DNA of 33,983 nucleotides from JACQAI01 sp035507915 (GCA_035507915.1 DATJNS010000568.1:1-33983), one strand, 5' to 3'. Counted from the first letter of the stretch, positions 24,323 through 32,808 are shown. The notes: generated by a model not told the origin, from the sequence alone. A program made the numbers and translations.

Positions 24323-24401
24323 GCGCTTGGAAGCGCGGAACCGGGGAGCCGGTCCAGCGACATGAGCACCCCCTGCTCATGTCACGTTCGGTGTGCGACA
24401 C
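24323..24401. repeat. Cluster of four short palindromes (possible mosaic repeat element or structured RNA)
   Basis: GCGCTT-GG-AAGCGC (24323-24336), ACCGG-GGAG-CCGGT (24340-24353), GACATGAGCA-CCCCC-TGCTCATGTC (24359-24383) and GTGT-GCG-ACAC (24391-24401) follow each other in about 80 bp. The third is a perfect 10-bp stem. No gene is supported between 24264 and 24556. The arrangement resembles mosaic intergenic elements made of palindromes, but copies elsewhere cannot be checked here. Confidence 0.45.
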
Positions 24402-24556
24402 AAGCCTCATGATGATCGTGCGCCGCCGAGTTCGCTTGGACGCATGGACGGGGGACCCTTGCCCGGAGGAGGAGGGCCTGCATCGGGCCTGGTAATACAG
24501 GCGACGCGGTGCCGCCAGCCGCTATCATCGCGGATCGTAGAATAGGAGTCCGCGCC

Positions 24557-25402
24557 ATGTCCGACCCCAAGGCCGCTGCGACCCTCGCGCAGGCGCTGGA
24601 AGCGCGCTTCGGCGAACGCCTCGCCGTCGATCCCGCGTTGACCGGCCTCGAGTCCCTGGCGCGGCTGGCCGACCACCGCGTGCATCGGCGCTGGACCGAC
24701 AAGCCGGTCGACCCGGCCGTGCTGCGGCTGTTGTGCGCCTGCGCGCTGTCGTCGCCGACCAAGAGCGACCTCCAGCAGGGCGACATCGTCGTGGTCAGGG
24801 ACATGGCCAAGCGACGCGCGATCTCGAGCCTGATCCCCGACATGCCGTGGATGGACCAGGCGCCGGTGTTCCTCGTGTTCTGCGGCAACGGCAGTCGCCT
24901 GCCCAGGATCGCCGCGTTGCGCGGCAAGCCGTTCCCCAACGATCACCTGGACGCGTTCTTCAACGCCGTGGTCGACGGCACGATCGTGATGACGGCGTTC
25001 ATCGCCGCCGCCGAGGCGATCGGGCTCGGCTGCGTGCCGATCAGCGTGATCCGCGACCATGCGCGCGTGGTCGCCGAGCAGCTCGCGCTGCCGCCGCGCG
25101 TCGTGCCGATCGCCGGTCTGTGCGTCGGCTGGCCCGACGGCCCGGGACGGCTGTCGCCGCGCCTGGCGATCGACGTCCGCGTCCATGTCGACCGCTACGA
25201 CGAGAGCGCGCTCGAAGTCCGGCTCGACGAGTACGACCGGCGCCGGCACGAGACCGCGCCGTTTGCCCGCCAACGCAAGCCCGAGCGCTGGGGCGAGGTG
25301 CCGTTCTACGGCTGGTCGGAGGACAAGGCACGCCAGTACGCCGAACCGCAGCGCGTCGATTTCGGCGCGTTCGTGCGCGCCCAGGGCTTCAAGCTCGACT
25401 GA
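24557..25402 (+). CDS. Nitroreductase family protein
   Basis: A 281-residue FMN-dependent family member. The region LADHRVHRRWTDKPVDPAVL is the usual N-terminal flavin-binding start (R-x-x-RR-W in place of R-SxR-F), SSPTKSDLQQ forms the next flavin contact, and MTAFIAAAEAIGLGCVPIS is the conserved dimer helix and loop. The C-terminus (ERWGEVPFYGWSEDKARQYA) is longer than in short nitroreductases. The ATG is preceded by AGGAG. It is transcribed alone; the substrate is unknown. Confidence 0.9.
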   Translation: MSDPKAAATLAQALEARFGERLAVDPALTGLESLARLADHRVHRRWTDKPVDPAVLRLLCACALSSPTKSDLQQGDIVVVRDMAKRRAISSLIPDMPWMDQAPVFLVFCGNGSRLPRIAALRGKPFPNDHLDAFFNAVVDGTIVMTAFIAAAEAIGLGCVPISVIRDHARVVAEQLALPPRVVPIAGLCVGWPDGPGRLSPRLAIDVRVHVDRYDESALEVRLDEYDRRRHETAPFARQRKPERWGEVPFYGWSEDKARQYAEPQRVDFGAFVRAQGFKLD

Positions 25403-25408
25403 CGCCGC

Positions 25409-26179
25409 TCAGTCGGCCGACGGCGCCGCGTGCGCGATCAGCTTCTGGAACTTCTCGAGTTCGGAAAGTTCGACGTCGGAGACCGCCCAGAACGTCATCC
25501 CGCCCTCGGTCCAGTGCACCAGATTGTAGCCGTAGCGCGTCAGCGTTACGGACGGCGCCGTGTCATCGCTGCTCTTGGTCGGCCAGACGAACAGGTTGAT
25601 CGGATGCTTGGCGTGGCGATAGACCAGCGCCACGACCGCGCGCCGGTCGAGATAGTCGAGCCGGCCGCCGATCAGCGGGAAGCCCTCGCTGGCGAGATCG
25701 ACCACCGGCGGCGACATGTCGAGCTTGCCGTTGAACCACGGCTTGACGGTGTGCTGGTCGGACGACAGGACGTCGGTCAGGTGGTTGACCATCAGCGAGC
25801 GCACGTGCGCGGCCACCAGGTCGTCCTCGAGCTCGTTGCCGCGCGGCCCGACCTGGAACAGGCTCAAGGTGACGGCCAAGGTCGCCGCGCAGGCGAGCGC
25901 GGCGCCGCTGGCGAACCAGCCCCAGACCGCGCGGCGGCGCGGCCGCTCGACCTCGGCCAGGGTGCGCAGGTTCGCGCGGATCGAGCGTGCCAGATGCTTG
26001 GGCGCCGTGTGGTAGTGCGCATGCTGGCGGATGACGGAATTCATCGCACGTTGCCTTTCGTAGAGCCGGGTGCACGCGGCGCACCCGCGCAGATGCTCCT
26101 GGATCGAGCCGACCAGGGCAGCCTCGAGCTGGTCGTCGAGGTAGGCGTAGACCTGGGCCGCGACCGCCTCACACTCCAT
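25409..26179 (-). CDS. Anti-sigma factor with zinc-binding (ZAS) domain
   Basis: A 256-residue protein. H29-x3-C33-x2-C36 (EHLRGCAAC), with C3 as possible fourth ligand, is the zinc anti-sigma motif. One transmembrane helix lies at about 86-108, followed by a periplasmic domain of about 145 residues. It overlaps the sigma gene by 11 bp and should hold that sigma factor at the membrane until a signal, perhaps redox or envelope stress, releases it. Confidence 0.92.
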   Translation of the reverse strand: MECEAVAAQVYAYLDDQLEAALVGSIQEHLRGCAACTRLYERQRAMNSVIRQHAHYHTAPKHLARSIRANLRTLAEVERPRRRAVWGWFASGAALACAATLAVTLSLFQVGPRGNELEDDLVAAHVRSLMVNHLTDVLSSDQHTVKPWFNGKLDMSPPVVDLASEGFPLIGGRLDYLDRRAVVALVYRHAKHPINLFVWPTKSSDDTAPSVTLTRYGYNLVHWTEGGMTFWAVSDVELSELEKFQKLIAHAAPSAD

Positions 26180-26741
26180 GGCGCGCCTCCTCGGCGCGGC
26201 GGCGCGCCCACGCGCCCTGCAGCGCCTTGCGGGCGCGCGCCAGGCGCGACATCACGGTGCCGATCGGGATCGCCGCGACCTCGGCGATCTCCTTGTAGGA
26301 CAGGTCCTCGAGCTCGCGCAGGATCATGACCTCGCGGAATTGCGGGGGCAGTTCGCCGATCATCTCGTTGAGCAGGTCCTCGTCGGCTTGCTGCAGCAGC
26401 GCGATCTCGGGATCGGGGCCGCCGGGCGACGGCCGAAAACTCGGATCGATCGCCGCCTGATCGAGATCGCCGGCCTCGATGTCGTAACCCGCGATCAGCT
26501 CGGCCGGCCGGTTCTGCTGCAGCCAGCTGTAGCAGGTGTGGCGCACGATGGTGAGCAGCCAGGCGCGATCGCTGCCGCCGCGATAACCATCGAAAAAGCG
26601 GAAGGCGCGCAGGAACGCCTCCTGCACGACATCCTCCGCGTCGGCGTCGTTGCGGGTGAGCCAACGCGCCAGATTGTAGGCGGCGTCGAGGTGCGGCAGT
26701 GCGACCTGCTCGAAACGCCTGACCCGAGCCTGTTCCGTCAC
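26169..26741 (-). CDS. ECF family RNA polymerase sigma factor
   Basis: A 190-residue group IV sigma factor. Region 2 (ARWLTRNDADAEDVVQEAFL, then FRFFDGYRGGSDRAWLLTIV) binds the -10 element and core polymerase. Region 4 (LPPQFREVMILRELEDLSY, KEIAEVAAIPIGTVMSRLAR) binds the -35. The start is a GTG at 26741. Directly upstream on the same strand is a GGAATAA/CGTC promoter of ECF type, suggesting autoregulation. Co-transcribed with its anti-sigma factor. Confidence 0.94.
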   Translation of the reverse strand: MTEQARVRRFEQVALPHLDAAYNLARWLTRNDADAEDVVQEAFLRAFRFFDGYRGGSDRAWLLTIVRHTCYSWLQQNRPAELIAGYDIEAGDLDQAAIDPSFRPSPGGPDPEIALLQQADEDLLNEMIGELPPQFREVMILRELEDLSYKEIAEVAAIPIGTVMSRLARARKALQGAWARRRAEEARHGV

Positions 26742-26788
26742 CCGCTCCGCCTTCCCGTGCCACCCACGCTCGCCCCCTCCTCATCCAG

Positions 26789-26860
26789 GACGGGGGGCCG
26801 CCCCGGTTTATTCCGGCGGCGCCCAAAAGTCTCGGGAATAACCGGAACACGCGCTCGGTC
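26789..26860. promoter_or_regulatory. Divergent pair of ECF-type promoters
   Basis: On the minus strand GGAATAA (complement of 26808-26814) is followed after 15 bp by CGTC (complement of 26789-26792), reading toward the sigma gene. On the plus strand the identical GGAATAA (26835-26841) is followed after 15 bp by GGTC (26857-26860), reading toward the metallophosphoesterase gene. Identical -35 sequences and equal spacing point to recognition by the same sigma factor. Confidence 0.6.
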
Positions 26861-26930
26861 TGATCGACCGGGAGCCGCGCGCCGGAGCCCGACCGGAGGC
26901 GGTCCAAGCCTCACGTCACAGGAGACCACG

Positions 26931-27821
26931 ATGACGGAATTCAGCCGCAAGGAGTTTTTGACGCTCGCCGGCATCGGCGGCGTGGTGTTCGCCTCCGGGC
27001 TCGGTCATTTCGCCCGCGCCGCCACGATGGGGGTTCAGCAGGACTTCCACTTCGTCCAGATGTCGGACACCCACTGGGGCTTCAACGGCCCCAAGGCCAA
27101 CCCCGAGGCCAAGGATACGCTGCCCAAGGCGATCGGGCTGGTGAACGCGCTCAAGGAGCAGCCCGACTTCATCGTCTTCACGGGCGACCTCACCCATACG
27201 ACCGACGATCCCCAGGAGCGCCGCAAGCGCATGGGCGAGTTCAAGGACCTGATCAAGCAGCTCAAGGTCCAGAACATCCGTCTGATGCCGGGCGAGCACG
27301 ACGCCTCGCTCGACAAGGGCGCCGCCTACAAGGAGTTCTTCGGCGACACCCACTACACGTTCGATCACAAGGGCGTGCACTTCATCGTGCTCGACAACGT
27401 GTCGGATCCGGCGGCCGCGCTCGGCGACGAGCAGCTCGCCTGGCTCGCCGCCGACCTCCAGAAGCTCGACAAGGCGCAGCCGATCGTCGTGTTCACCCAC
27501 CGGCCGCTGTTCGACCTGCAGCCGAGCTGGGACTGGGCGACGCGCGACGGGGCGAAAGCGGTCGATCTCCTGATGCCGTACCAGAACGTCACCGTGTTCT
27601 ACGGCCACATCCATCAGGAGAACCACCACACGACCGGACACATCCAGCACCATGCCGCGACCTCGCTGATCTTCCCGCTGGTCGCGCCCGGCTCGCAGCC
27701 GAAGCGCGAGCCGGTGCTGTGGGATCCCGCGCAGCCGTTCAAGGGTCTCGGCTTCCGCGCGGTCGAGATGGAGAAGAAGGGCGACATCGAGATCTACCAA
27801 GAACCGCTCGTCAAAGCGTGA
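26931..27821 (+). CDS. Exported metallophosphoesterase
   Basis: A 296-residue calcineurin-like phosphoesterase. The N-terminus SRKEFLTLAGIGGVVFASG looks like a Tat signal with RK in place of RR. Metal-site motifs are D46-x-H48 (SDTHWG), GD (FTGDLTH, D86), THRPL and GHIH (YGHIHQE). The usual GNH(D/E) appears as GEHD at 121-124, so the asparagine is replaced by glutamate; I believe some subfamilies share this. It begins 71 bp after the plus-strand ECF promoter and is followed 4 bp later by the cupredoxin gene. Confidence 0.9.
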   Translation: MTEFSRKEFLTLAGIGGVVFASGLGHFARAATMGVQQDFHFVQMSDTHWGFNGPKANPEAKDTLPKAIGLVNALKEQPDFIVFTGDLTHTTDDPQERRKRMGEFKDLIKQLKVQNIRLMPGEHDASLDKGAAYKEFFGDTHYTFDHKGVHFIVLDNVSDPAAALGDEQLAWLAADLQKLDKAQPIVVFTHRPLFDLQPSWDWATRDGAKAVDLLMPYQNVTVFYGHIHQENHHTTGHIQHHAATSLIFPLVAPGSQPKREPVLWDPAQPFKGLGFRAVEMEKKGDIEIYQEPLVKA

Positions 27822-27825
27822 CGCG

Positions 27826-28230
27826 ATGCGACGCAAGCTGCGAAACATCCTGATCGGGGGCGCCGGCCTGTTGATGGCCGGCGCCTGCGGCGCGGTCGTG
27901 CACGACCAGGCGAGTCAGCCGGCGAGCGCGCAGAGCGGCGGCGGCGCGGGCAACGAGCGCGTGGTCGAGATCGCGGTCAAGAAGTTCGAGTACATCCCCT
28001 CGGAGGTCACGCTCAAGAAGGGCCAGCCGGTCCGTCTCGAGCTGACCTCGCTCGACCGCCTGCACGGCTTCGACCTGCCGGACTTGGGGATCCGGGCCGA
28101 CGTCAAGCCGGACGAGACCGCCGTTCTCCACCTGGTGCCGCAGAAGACCGGCCAGTTCGTGTTCCACTGCGACATCTTCTGCGGCGACGGCCACGAAGAT
28201 CTGCAGGGTGTGATCACCGTCGTCGAATGA
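27826..28230 (+). CDS. Exported CuA-like cupredoxin
   Basis: A 134-residue protein with an N-terminal signal (about 1-21; C21 in MAGACG could be a lipidation site, though the box is imperfect). The cupredoxin domain shows H80 (RLHGFDLP) and C115-x3-C119-x3-H123 (FHCDIFCGDGH), the ligand spacing of the dinuclear CuA site of cytochrome oxidase subunit II and nitrous oxide reductase. The methionine normally three residues after the last histidine is leucine (L126). Co-transcribed with the metallophosphoesterase under the presumed ECF promoter. A role in electron transfer or copper handling is inferred. Confidence 0.85.
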   Translation: MRRKLRNILIGGAGLLMAGACGAVVHDQASQPASAQSGGGAGNERVVEIAVKKFEYIPSEVTLKKGQPVRLELTSLDRLHGFDLPDLGIRADVKPDETAVLHLVPQKTGQFVFHCDIFCGDGHEDLQGVITVVE

Positions 28231-28262
28231 CGCCTGCCGGCACGGCGCCGGCGCGGGGACGG

Positions 28263-29276
28263 TTAGTTGCCCGCGCCGGTCGCCGGAGCGCCGCTCGGAA
28301 CGTCCGTGCTCCCCGGCTTCCATGTCGCCGCCATGTGCTGGAGCCGCGCCAGCTCGGCCGGCGGCAGCTTGGCTGCGAGCGCGGCGCGCGCCTGCGCGGC
28401 ACGGCTGCGCAGCACGGTCATGTACACCGGCAGCCGCACGGTCGCCAGATTGAGCCAGAAGTAGGCCGCACCGTCGCTCTGGGCGATGCCCTTGCCGGCC
28501 ATGTAGCCGAATCCGAGATTGGCTTGCGCGAGCCCGTAGCCCTGGTCGGCCGCCAGGCGGAACAGCCGTACCGCCTCGACGGCGTCGGGCGCGACGCCGC
28601 GGCCCGACGCATACATGAGCGCAAGACGGGTCTCGCCCACGGGATCCTTTTGATCGGCTGCCGCGCGATACCATTTCATCGCGTCGGCGTAGCTCTGCGG
28701 CTCGCCGAGCCCGGCTTCATAGTGCTGCCCCAGCCGCGCCTTTGCCGGCGCATAGCCGCGATCGACGGCGAGCTGAATCCATTTCACCGCCTCCGACGGA
28801 TCCCTCGGCACGCCCAGACCAGCGTCGTAGAGCTGCGAGACGTTGAGGGCGCCGGCGCCGCTGCCCTGGTCGGACGCCTCGCGGAACCACTTCATCGCTT
28901 CCGGGAAATTGGGCGGCCGCACGGAGACATAGGAGAGGCCGACCCTTAGCTCGGCATCGACGTCGCCGGCCTGCGCCTTCGCGAGATCGGCGGCGGACGG
29001 CCGCATGACCGCGGCGTTCGGCGTGCCCAGCGGCATGACGGGACGCACGGCAGGAGCCGGGGCGGATGGCATGATGACAACGTTCGGCGTGCCCGACGGC
29101 GCTGCGGGAGCGGCAGGCGGCGCTGGCGGAACTTCCCAGATCGGCGGCGGCGGGGAGGCCTTGTTGCCGAACGGGTTCGGCACGTCGATCCGCCCCCATG
29201 CCGGCGCCGCCAGGAGCATGGCGCTCCCGACTTGCAGCACGACCAATGTACGGTAGGGCAGACGACGAGCGTGCAT
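28263..29276 (-). CDS. Exported Sel1-repeat (TPR-like) protein
   Basis: A 337-residue protein. A signal peptide (MHARRLPYRTLVVLQVGSAM, cleavage near AWG) and a Pro/Ala-rich linker with a repeated GTPN(V/A) unit precede about five Sel1 repeats. Examples are EAMKWFREASDQGSGAGALN, YDAGLGVPRDPSEAVKWIQL and YASGRGVAPDAVEAVRLFRL. Such repeats form an alpha-solenoid for protein contacts in the periplasm. The start at 29276 is chosen for the signal peptide; a longer opening to 29381 lacks one. It is convergent with the cupredoxin gene. Confidence 0.88.
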   Translation of the reverse strand: MHARRLPYRTLVVLQVGSAMLLAAPAWGRIDVPNPFGNKASPPPPIWEVPPAPPAAPAAPSGTPNVVIMPSAPAPAVRPVMPLGTPNAAVMRPSAADLAKAQAGDVDAELRVGLSYVSVRPPNFPEAMKWFREASDQGSGAGALNVSQLYDAGLGVPRDPSEAVKWIQLAVDRGYAPAKARLGQHYEAGLGEPQSYADAMKWYRAAADQKDPVGETRLALMYASGRGVAPDAVEAVRLFRLAADQGYGLAQANLGFGYMAGKGIAQSDGAAYFWLNLATVRLPVYMTVLRSRAAQARAALAAKLPPAELARLQHMAATWKPGSTDVPSGAPATGAGN

Positions 29277-29441
29277 GTCCGGTCCCGAAGAGCCGTTGGC
29301 GAGCCCGAGGCGCGAGGTTGCAAACGCTCCGACTGTTTCGCGTTTGACGAAAATACTCGTCGAATTTTCGAGCCGGTGCAACCGTCGCCGAGCGGCGCCC
29401 GCGGCCGGCGCGCTGCCGGTGTCGAGCGGCGCCGGGCCGCC

Positions 29442-29825
29442 TCAACCGAGATGCGCGATCGCGGAGATCTCGACCAGGAACTCGGGCTTCACGAGGTCGG
29501 CGCGGATGCAGTAGCGCGCCGGCGGCTGGCTCGGAAAATACGTGGCGTAGACCTCGTTCATCTTGCCGTAGTCGGCCAGGTCCTTGAGGAAGATCGCGTT
29601 GTAGACGACATCGTCGAGGCTGCCGCCGGCGGTCTCGACGATCGCCTTGATGCTCTCGAGCACGTGGCGCGTCTGCGCCTTGACGTCGCCCGCGCCGACC
29701 AGCTTGCCGGCGGTGTCGAGCGCGAGCACGCCCGAGACGTAGACCGTGTTGCCGGCCCTCACGCCGGGCGAATAGGGCGCGAGGGGCGGCGCGGAACCCT
29801 TGGGGATGATCGGCGTGCGTGGCAT
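29442..29825 (-). CDS. rutC: RutC-like RidA family enamine/imine deaminase
   Basis: A 127-residue protein that matches E. coli RutC from memory along its length: IIPKGSAPPLAPYSPG, the KAQTRHVLESIKAIVETAGG segment, and PARYCIRADLVKPEFLVEI with the family arginine and glutamate. RutC acts on aminoacrylate in the Rut uracil-degradation pathway. No rutA, rutB, rutD or rutF is in the window, so it is isolated here. The ATG follows GGAGGG. The gene diverges from the ferredoxin reductase gene. Confidence 0.9.
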   Translation of the reverse strand: MPRTPIIPKGSAPPLAPYSPGVRAGNTVYVSGVLALDTAGKLVGAGDVKAQTRHVLESIKAIVETAGGSLDDVVYNAIFLKDLADYGKMNEVYATYFPSQPPARYCIRADLVKPEFLVEISAIAHLG

Positions 29826-29957
29826 GGCGAGCCCTCCTTCGATCGGCGCGCTCCATCATCCCGCGCGCGCCGGCATTCGCAAGCGGATCGACATGGGTTA
29901 GGAATTGGCGAGCGGAAAGCGGGCGAAGATGGACCGGACAGCATCCAGGCGCGACGC

Positions 29958-31178
29958 ATGACCACGGACGCGATCGTGATCGTCGGGGCCGGCCACGCCG
30001 GCGGTCGGACGGCGGAGGCGCTGCGCGCCGCGGGCGTGACCGCGCCGATCCACCTGATCGGCGAGGAGCGCTATCCGCCCTACGAGCGCCCGCCGCTCTC
30101 GAAGGAGCTGCTGACCGGCAAGATCGCGGTCGAGAAGACCTTCATCCAGCCGGAAGCCTTCTGGGCCGAGCAGGCCATCACGCTGCATCTCGGCATGCGC
30201 GTCGAGGCGCTCGACCGGGCGCGCCGGCTGGTGCGCCTGGCCGGCGGCGCCACCCTCGACTACGCGACCCTGGTGTTAGCGACCGGAGGTCGGCCGCGGC
30301 GTCTCGCGCTGCCGGGCGTCGAGTCGCCGCGCGTGCGCTACCTGCGCGACATCGAGGACACGCGCGCGCTCCAGGCGGCGATCGCGCCCGGCACGCGCGT
30401 CGCGGTCATCGGCGCCGGCGTGATCGGGCTCGAGGTCGCGGCCAGCGCGCGCATCCTGGGCGCCGCCGTCACGGTGCTCGAGGTCGCGCCGGCGCCGCTC
30501 GGCCGCGTCGTCGACCGCGCCGTCGGCGACTGGTTCCTCGCGCTTCATCGGCGGCACGGCGTCGACATGCGGATGGGCGTCGGCGTGCAGGCGATCCGCG
30601 ACGGCGCCGGCGGCGCGACGGTGGCGCTGGCCGACGGCGGCGGCGTCGAGGCCGACCTCATCGTGATCGGCGTCGGCATCGTGCCCAACATCGAGCTCGC
30701 GCGCGACGCCGGGCTCGAGGTCGATGACGGCATCGTGGTCGACCAGTTCGGACGCACCGCCGACCCGGCGATCTACGCGGTCGGCGACGTCGCGCGCAGC
30801 TTCCACCCGCTGCTCGGGCGCCACGCCCGGCTCGAAGCCTGGCGCAACGCCGACAACCAGCCGCGCGCGGTCGCACGGGTGATTGCCGGCGGCAACGAGC
30901 CCTATGCCGAGGTGCCCTGGATGTGGTCGGACCAGTTCGACGTCAACCTCCAGGTCGCCGGCCTGCCCCGCGTCGTCGACCGCACGATCCGACGCGGCAC
31001 CGACGACAAGTTCACCGTCATCCAGCTGGCCGAGGGGATCGTGGTCGGCGGCATCACGGTGAACCAGGGGCGCGACATGCGTCCGATCCAGCAGCTGATC
31101 GCCAAGGCTGCCCGGGTCGACGTCGAGCGGCTCGCCGACGCCGCGGTGCCGCTCGCGCAGATCGTCAAGGGCGCGTGA
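29958..31178 (+). CDS. FAD-dependent ferredoxin reductase (BphA4/CamA type)
   Basis: A 406-residue flavoprotein. The N-terminal FAD-binding IVGAGHAGGRTAEAL, YPPYERPPLSKELL, the NAD-binding VAVIGAGVIGLEVA (about 150) and the second FAD motif IYAVGDVA (about 275) occur in order. The C-terminal domain contains EVPWMWSDQFDVNLQ, typical for reductases of oxygenase ferredoxins. It should transfer electrons from NAD(P)H to the Rieske ferredoxin encoded 85 bp downstream. The long opening upstream of the ATG at 29958 is not supported. Confidence 0.93.
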   Translation: MTTDAIVIVGAGHAGGRTAEALRAAGVTAPIHLIGEERYPPYERPPLSKELLTGKIAVEKTFIQPEAFWAEQAITLHLGMRVEALDRARRLVRLAGGATLDYATLVLATGGRPRRLALPGVESPRVRYLRDIEDTRALQAAIAPGTRVAVIGAGVIGLEVAASARILGAAVTVLEVAPAPLGRVVDRAVGDWFLALHRRHGVDMRMGVGVQAIRDGAGGATVALADGGGVEADLIVIGVGIVPNIELARDAGLEVDDGIVVDQFGRTADPAIYAVGDVARSFHPLLGRHARLEAWRNADNQPRAVARVIAGGNEPYAEVPWMWSDQFDVNLQVAGLPRVVDRTIRRGTDDKFTVIQLAEGIVVGGITVNQGRDMRPIQQLIAKAARVDVERLADAAVPLAQIVKGA

Positions 31179-31263
31179 GCGCCGGCCCCACCACCAAGGC
31201 GCTTGAGGCACGCCCGGCTAAATGCTACCGGGAGCGGGAACCGGAGAGCGGAGACAGGATCCG

Positions 31264-31578
31264 ATGGCAGACGGTTGGCACAAGGTCGCGCAGCGCAGCA
31301 AGCTCGCGGAGGGCGATATCGTGGGCGCCTCGATCGGCGACAAGCAGGTGGCGGTGTACTTGATCGGGGGCGAGATCTACGCGACCGACAACATCTGCAC
31401 CCACGCCTACGCCTGCCTGTCGGACGGCTATCTCGAGGGCGACATCATCGAGTGCCCGCTGCACGCCGGACGCTTCGAGGTGAAGACCGGCAAGGCGCTG
31501 GGCGCGCCGGTCACGCAGGACATCGCGGTTTACGCGGTCAAGCTCGAGGGCGACGACGTGATGGTCAAGCTCGCCTGA
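31264..31578 (+). CDS. Rieske [2Fe-2S] ferredoxin
   Basis: A 104-residue Rieske ferredoxin with both cluster-binding boxes, C45-x-H47 (CTHAYACL) and C64-x2-H67 (CPLHAGRF). Length and sequence suit the soluble ferredoxin of three-component ring-hydroxylating dioxygenases. It lies between its presumed reductase and an ABC uptake system; the terminal oxygenase is absent from the window. The ATG at 31264 is chosen because the protein then starts at the usual family position. Confidence 0.93.
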   Translation: MADGWHKVAQRSKLAEGDIVGASIGDKQVAVYLIGGEIYATDNICTHAYACLSDGYLEGDIIECPLHAGRFEVKTGKALGAPVTQDIAVYAVKLEGDDVMVKLA

Positions 31579-31604
31579 TCCACGCGGCAAAGAGGGGGAG
31601 ACAC

Positions 31605-32780
31605 ATGAAACGAGCGCTGACAGGCGCGGCGCTTGCGGCGCTGCTGATGGCCAGTTCGGCCGGCGGCGCTCCGGCGGGCGCGCAGACGGTGAAGATCGGC
31701 TTCATCGCCACCTTCTCCGGTCCGGCCGGCGCGCTCGGCAAGCATCTCTACGACGGCTTCATGCTCGGCGTCGCGCACGCCGGCGGCAAGCTCGGCGGCC
31801 TCACGACCGAGGTCATCAAGGAGGACGACCAGCTGAAGCCCGACGTCGGCCTGCAGGCGGCGCAGAAGCTGCTGCAGCGTGACAAGGTCGACTTCGTCAC
31901 GGGCGTCGTCTTCGCGAACGTCATGCTGGCGATCTACAAGCCGATCATCGAGTCGCAGACCTTCCTGATCGGCTCGAATTCGGGACCGCCGCAGCTTGCC
32001 GGCGCGCAATGCTCGCCGTTCTTCTTCTCGACGTCGTGGCAGAACGACGACCCGCACGCGGCGATGGGCAAGTACCTGCAGGACAAGGGCGTCAAACGCC
32101 TCTATTTGATGGCGCCCAACTACCAGGCGGGCAAGGACGCGCTGACCGGCGTCAAGCGCACGTTCAAGGGCGAGATCGTCGACGAGGTCTACACGACCTT
32201 GAATCAGCCGGACTACTCGGCGGAGATCGCGGCGCTGCGCGCCGCCAAGCCCGAAGCCCTCTACGTGTTCTATCCGGGCGGCATGGGCGTCAACTTCGTC
32301 AAGCAATACGCCCAGGCGGGCCTGATCAAGGCAATCCCGCTCTACTCGGCCTTCACCGTCGACTCGACCACCGTCAACGCGCAGGGCGACGCCGCGATCG
32401 GCACGTTCGGCACGGCGGCCTGGACCGTCGATCTCAAGAACCCGGCGAACCAGCGGTTCGTTGCGGATTTCCGCAAGACCTACGGCTACGAGCCGTCGAC
32501 CTACGCGGCCCAAGCCTACGACTCGGCGCAGCTGATCGACTCGGCGATCAGAGCAACCGGCGGCAAGCTCGACAACAAGGACGCGCTGCGCGCCGCGCTG
32601 CGCAAGGCCGACTTCAAGTCCGTGCGCGGCGCCTTCCGATTCAACAACAACCACTTCCCGATCCAGAACTACTACCTCTACGAGACGGTGCGCGAGGACG
32701 GCAAGCTGCTGCAGCTCGGGCGCGGAACCGTGCTGACCGACTATGCCGACGCCTACGCCAAGGACTGCCCGATGAAGTAG
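31605..32780 (+). CDS. Periplasmic substrate-binding protein of a branched-chain-type ABC transporter
   Basis: A 391-residue LivJ-like type I binding protein. The signal peptide (about 1-27, ending near AGAQT) is followed by VKIGFIATFSGPAGALGKHLYDGF, the typical first strand and loop, and by the second-lobe segments QAYDSAQLIDSAI and FRFNNNHFPIQNYY. Members of this group also bind aromatic acids and amides, which fits the neighbouring Rieske and reductase genes. A GGGGGAG site precedes the ATG. Confidence 0.93.
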   Translation: MKRALTGAALAALLMASSAGGAPAGAQTVKIGFIATFSGPAGALGKHLYDGFMLGVAHAGGKLGGLTTEVIKEDDQLKPDVGLQAAQKLLQRDKVDFVTGVVFANVMLAIYKPIIESQTFLIGSNSGPPQLAGAQCSPFFFSTSWQNDDPHAAMGKYLQDKGVKRLYLMAPNYQAGKDALTGVKRTFKGEIVDEVYTTLNQPDYSAEIAALRAAKPEALYVFYPGGMGVNFVKQYAQAGLIKAIPLYSAFTVDSTTVNAQGDAAIGTFGTAAWTVDLKNPANQRFVADFRKTYGYEPSTYAAQAYDSAQLIDSAIRATGGKLDNKDALRAALRKADFKSVRGAFRFNNNHFPIQNYYLYETVREDGKLLQLGRGTVLTDYADAYAKDCPMK

Positions 32781-32808
32781 CAGTCCGCCGTCGCTGCGGA
32801 CCGGCAAC

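Noticed and set aside
24310..24495. 61-codon ORF on the plus strand in the gap before the nitroreductase
   Set aside because: It spans the palindromes, has no ribosome site and no recognisable features.
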